In this document: positions 61,858-64,000 of the stretch, piece after piece
Numbering within the stretch: the first letter of the stretch is position 1
Layout: every line of letters begins with the position of its first letter
Assembly (NCBI RefSeq): GCF_944324505.1
Contig: NZ_CALUWO010000005.1
Location: forward strand, 62,001 to 126,000
Reading direction: 5' to 3'
Origin: an uncultured Desulfovibrio sp.
GTDB taxonomy: Bacteria; Desulfobacterota; Desulfovibrionia; Desulfovibrionales; Desulfovibrionaceae
DNA: 64,000 nt
Made by a program: the position numbers and the translations under genes
Notes under the pieces: generated by a model
The model's database searches: none
What the model was told of the DNA's origin: nothing
Seen by the model: the letters and a program-made list of their open reading frames with translations, nothing else

Positions 61858-61990
61858 AAAAACATCGCACCGGGGAAAGCGGGTGCGATGGCATAGCTTC
61901 CCTCCGGCAGTACAAGCTGCGTCAGGTTCATAGGGTCTGGGTCATGCCCACTCTCAGCCGCCTTGCTGCCACATGCGGCTCCCCTAGCTA
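61858..61990 (-). promoter_or_regulatory. TPP riboswitch with intrinsic terminator
   Basis: The minus strand has the conserved thiamin-box parts in order: GGGGAGCC, GGCTGAGAGTGGGC, ACCCTATGAACCTGA, and GCCGGAGGGAAGC, closed by a TAGCT/AGCTA stem (61990-61986 and 61898-61894). It is followed by a terminator stem ATCGCACC/GGTGCGAT (61889-61882 and 61871-61864) and T5 (61862-61858). TPP binding should let the terminator form and lower thiC. Confidence 0.94.
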
Positions 61991-62000
61991 GTAGACCTCT

Positions 62001-62029
62001 TTTATACGCCCAAATGCCTCTTTTGTAAA
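62001..62029 (-). promoter_or_regulatory. thiC promoter, near consensus
   Basis: TTTACA (62029-62024), 17-nt spacer, TATAAA (62006-62001), 10 nt before the riboswitch. Confidence 0.8.
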
Positions 62030-62081
62030 GGTTGTTTTTCCTGTCTTGCCATGCCGGCGGGCTTACGGTACCTCATGGAGC

Positions 62082-63443
62082 ATGACGCGACGTCGTTTGC
62101 TGACTCCGCTTACCTGGCCGGTGCTTTCCTTTCTGCTGGCCATCATTCTGGGCGGCCTGCTGCTCTGCCTGCCGTACTGTAGCGTGGATGCGGCCCTGCA
62201 TCCGGTGGATGCCTTTTTTCTGGCCACGTCTGCGGTCTGCGTTACGGGGCTGAGTCCTGTGGACATCAGCACCCTGCTTACGCCCCTGGGGCAGGGGGTG
62301 CTGCTCTGTCTGGTGCAGGTGGGCGGCCTGGGGGTCATGACCTATACCAGTCTGGTCTTTCTGCTCTGGAAGCATCACGTGCCCTTTGGCAGCCGCGAGG
62401 CTGTCAGCCAGGCTCTGCTGGGGGGAAATTTTGATCTGCGGGCCTTTCTGCGCTGTCTGCTGGGCATGGTGCTGGGCATAGAGGCCGTGGCGGCCCTGGT
62501 TCTGCACTGGCATGACCCGGACTTTTTCACTCCTTTCAGCGCGGTCTTTCATGCGGTTTCAGCCTTCTGCAATGCCGGTTTTGCCCTGCGCCCCGACAAT
62601 CTCATGGCCTATCGTGACGATGTGGTGGTCAATGTGGTCATCTGTGTCTGTATCATACTGGGGGGCATTGGCTTCGGGGTGCTGCACGAGCTGCTGGGAG
62701 TGCTCACGCGCGGCCGGCTCGGCCCGGGGGGAACACGCTTCAGCCGTCTGAGCCGGCTGGTGGTGAGCACGTCCCTCTTTCTGGTGCTGGCCGGGGGGCT
62801 GCTGCTCTATGTCATCGGCTGGAGGCGCCCCGGCAATGAACAGGTGGTGGGCGAGGGCTTTGCCCTGCTGCTGTCGTCCTTTTTCCAGTCCATTTCTGCC
62901 CGGACGGCGGGCTTCAATACGGTGGACATTGCCAGCCTGAGTCATGCCAGCCTCATGGTGCTCATGGCGCTCATGTTTGTGGGGGGCGGGCCGGGGTCCT
63001 GTGCCGGCGGCATCAAGGTAACCACATTCCGGGTGCTGCTGGGTTATCTGCTGGCCCAGCTGCGCGGCGGCGGGCAGATTGTCCTGGCCAATCGCGGCGT
63101 GCGGGACGAGAACCTGACCCGCGCCCTGACGCTGTTCTTTCTGTACGGCTTCATGATCATGACATCCATCTTTCTGCTCAGCCTGACGGAGTCGGGCATC
63201 CTGTACCGCACGGCGGACAGCGGCATGAGCTTTCTTCACCTGCTGTTCGAGGTGGTGTCTGCCCTGGGCACCGTGGGCCTGAGCGCCAATGTGACGCCGC
63301 GACTCAGCTTTGAGGGCAAGTGCATTATCATGGTAAACATGTTTGCCGGCCGTGTGGGGCTGCTGGGCATTCTGCTGGCCCTGCGCAGTCTGCACCCGCG
63401 CCGGGCCTACCGCTATGCGGAAAGCGAGCTGCCCATCGGCTAG
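62082..63443 (+). CDS. ktrB: Potassium uptake permease, KtrB/TrkH family
   Basis: The 453-residue protein has the four membrane-pore-membrane repeats of the family. The filter loops are SAVCVTGLSPVD, SAFCNAGFAL, ISARTAGFNTVD and SALGTVGLSAN. Length is like KtrB rather than the longer TrkH. The start is taken at 62082 (GGAG just upstream, short spacing); a TTG 12 codons earlier is less likely. A regulatory subunit follows after 300 nt. Confidence 0.9.
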   Translation: MTRRRLLTPLTWPVLSFLLAIILGGLLLCLPYCSVDAALHPVDAFFLATSAVCVTGLSPVDISTLLTPLGQGVLLCLVQVGGLGVMTYTSLVFLLWKHHVPFGSREAVSQALLGGNFDLRAFLRCLLGMVLGIEAVAALVLHWHDPDFFTPFSAVFHAVSAFCNAGFALRPDNLMAYRDDVVVNVVICVCIILGGIGFGVLHELLGVLTRGRLGPGGTRFSRLSRLVVSTSLFLVLAGGLLLYVIGWRRPGNEQVVGEGFALLLSSFFQSISARTAGFNTVDIASLSHASLMVLMALMFVGGGPGSCAGGIKVTTFRVLLGYLLAQLRGGGQIVLANRGVRDENLTRALTLFFLYGFMIMTSIFLLSLTESGILYRTADSGMSFLHLLFEVVSALGTVGLSANVTPRLSFEGKCIIMVNMFAGRVGLLGILLALRSLHPRRAYRYAESELPIG

Positions 63444-63742
63444 CGGCTGTCCGCGCAACAGGCGCGCTGCGGCAGGACGAACGGGCCCCTTCAGGCGCAT
63501 GGCTCTCGGTGCCTGGCCCGTTGCTGGTGCGTGTGCTGTTCAGGAGGACGCAGGCTGCCGCCCACCCGATTCGTCCGGTCGACCAGGTCGGCCCGGCCAG
63601 CGGAGTCCGGCACGGGAGCGCTATCCTGCGGCATGGGGCTGCGTATGGGCAAAATGGCTGCGGGCGGCCCTGGCTTCGGCTGTCCGGCACAGTGCAGGAG
63701 CGCGGCGCACCGGGCGTATCATGAGTACTGACGGGGAAAAGC
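63444..63742 (+). other. Intergenic gap between the potassium permease and its regulator
   Basis: About 300 nt with shadow frames only. No riboswitch, promoter or hairpin is clear. A gap this size is unusual for a Ktr pair, which is normally packed tightly. Confidence 0.45.
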
Positions 63743-64000
63743 ATGGAAATCGGCATCATCGGTCTGGGGAAATTCGGTCTGCGCATGGCGCGGACCCTGC
63801 GGGACCTGGGGCATACGGTCATTGGCATTGATGCCTCTGAAAATCGCGTGCAGCTGGCCGAGGAATATCTGGAAACGGTCTACAGGGCCGATGCCACCAA
63901 TCTGACGGTGCTGCGCTCACTGCACATGCAGGAACTGGACTGGGTCGTCATCTGCGTGGGAGAGAGTGTGGAACAGTCGCTGAACATCACGCTCAATGTG
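63743..64000 (+). CDS. ktrA: Potassium uptake regulatory subunit, KtrA/TrkA (RCK_N), 3' part missing
   Basis: The first 86 residues are present before the window ends. They form an RCK_N Rossmann domain: GIIGLGKFGLRMARTL (nucleotide loop), VIGIDASENRVQLAEE, and ADATNLTVLRSL, then WVVICVGES. Full KtrA is about 220 residues with an RCK_C domain, which would be the c-di-AMP-binding part in Firmicutes. It should gate the permease at 62082-63443. Confidence 0.9.
   Translation, partial: MEIGIIGLGKFGLRMARTLRDLGHTVIGIDASENRVQLAEEYLETVYRADATNLTVLRSLHMQELDWVVICVGESVEQSLNITLNV

Noticed and set aside
61818..61931. N-terminal extension of thiC
   Set aside because: The frame runs through the TPP aptamer and terminator; codons there encode RNA structure, not protein.
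63531..63731. A 66-codon frame between the two potassium genes
   Set aside because: No ribosome site, Arg/Gly-rich and with cysteines scattered without pattern; most likely chance.

Overview
The window is ordinary, densely packed chromosomal DNA from a GC-rich, anaerobic, sulfate-reducer-like deltaproteobacterium, most likely a member of the Desulfovibrionaceae. The clues are a small c-type cytochrome operon with HmcE/HmcF-like membrane subunits, a TrmD fused to a second RNA-methyltransferase domain, a selenocysteine tRNA, a FeoB-associated Cys-rich protein next to Fur, and c-di-AMP synthesis genes beside glmM. I see no IS element, prophage, integrase or CRISPR array. The species call is inference, because no 16S rRNA is present.

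Layout. 0-5 kb (minus strand): the 5' part of a Memo-family gene, a succinate-semialdehyde-type aldehyde dehydrogenase, and pyrB-pyrC preceded by a PyrL-like leader peptide and attenuator. 5-12.6 kb (plus): a YitT-family membrane protein, an amidohydrolase that may be an aminodeoxyfutalosine deaminase, an Hpt protein, and a complete livKHMGF branched-chain amino acid transporter. 12.7-15.6 kb: a B3/B4-domain protein and a radical SAM protein (minus), then diaminopimelate dehydrogenase (plus). 16-18.6 kb (minus): triheme cytochrome, cytochrome b and HdrD-like Fe-S protein. 19.2-27.7 kb (minus): rpoC and rpoB, followed upstream by about 1 kb without a gene and then a MarR regulator.

29.4-33.5 kb (plus): tRNA-Val, tRNA-Asp, ffh, rpsP, khpA, rimM, mutM. 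33.7-45.5 kb (minus): isochorismatase-like hydrolase, comEC, smpB, ptsI, ptsH, an orphan PTS IID, rsmI, yraN, a small hypothetical gene, rnhB, rplS, trmD, a phosphopantetheinyl transferase and selC. The usual rpsP-rimM-trmD-rplS operon is therefore split and its second half inverted. 45.8-52.8 kb (plus): ftsH, folP, dacA, cdaR, glmM, galU. 52.9-58.3 kb (plus): priA, an outer-membrane barrel, and dnaA with an AT-rich, origin-like upstream region. 58.4-64 kb: feoB-associated protein and fur (minus), a DMT-family exporter (plus), TPP-riboswitch-controlled thiC (minus), and a Ktr/Trk potassium system (plus, second gene cut by the window end).

Regulation that can be read from the DNA: a pyrBI-type UTP-sensing attenuator, a TPP riboswitch with an intrinsic terminator, a promoter overlapped by a perfect inverted repeat before the cytochrome operon, and many consensus -35/-10 pairs and intrinsic terminators. 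The points most worth follow-up are the pyr leader (4831-4995), the three-gene redox operon and its operator (16053-18788), the split and inverted rimM/trmD block (32-45 kb), and the atypical DnaA with its repeat-bearing upstream region (56334-58297).
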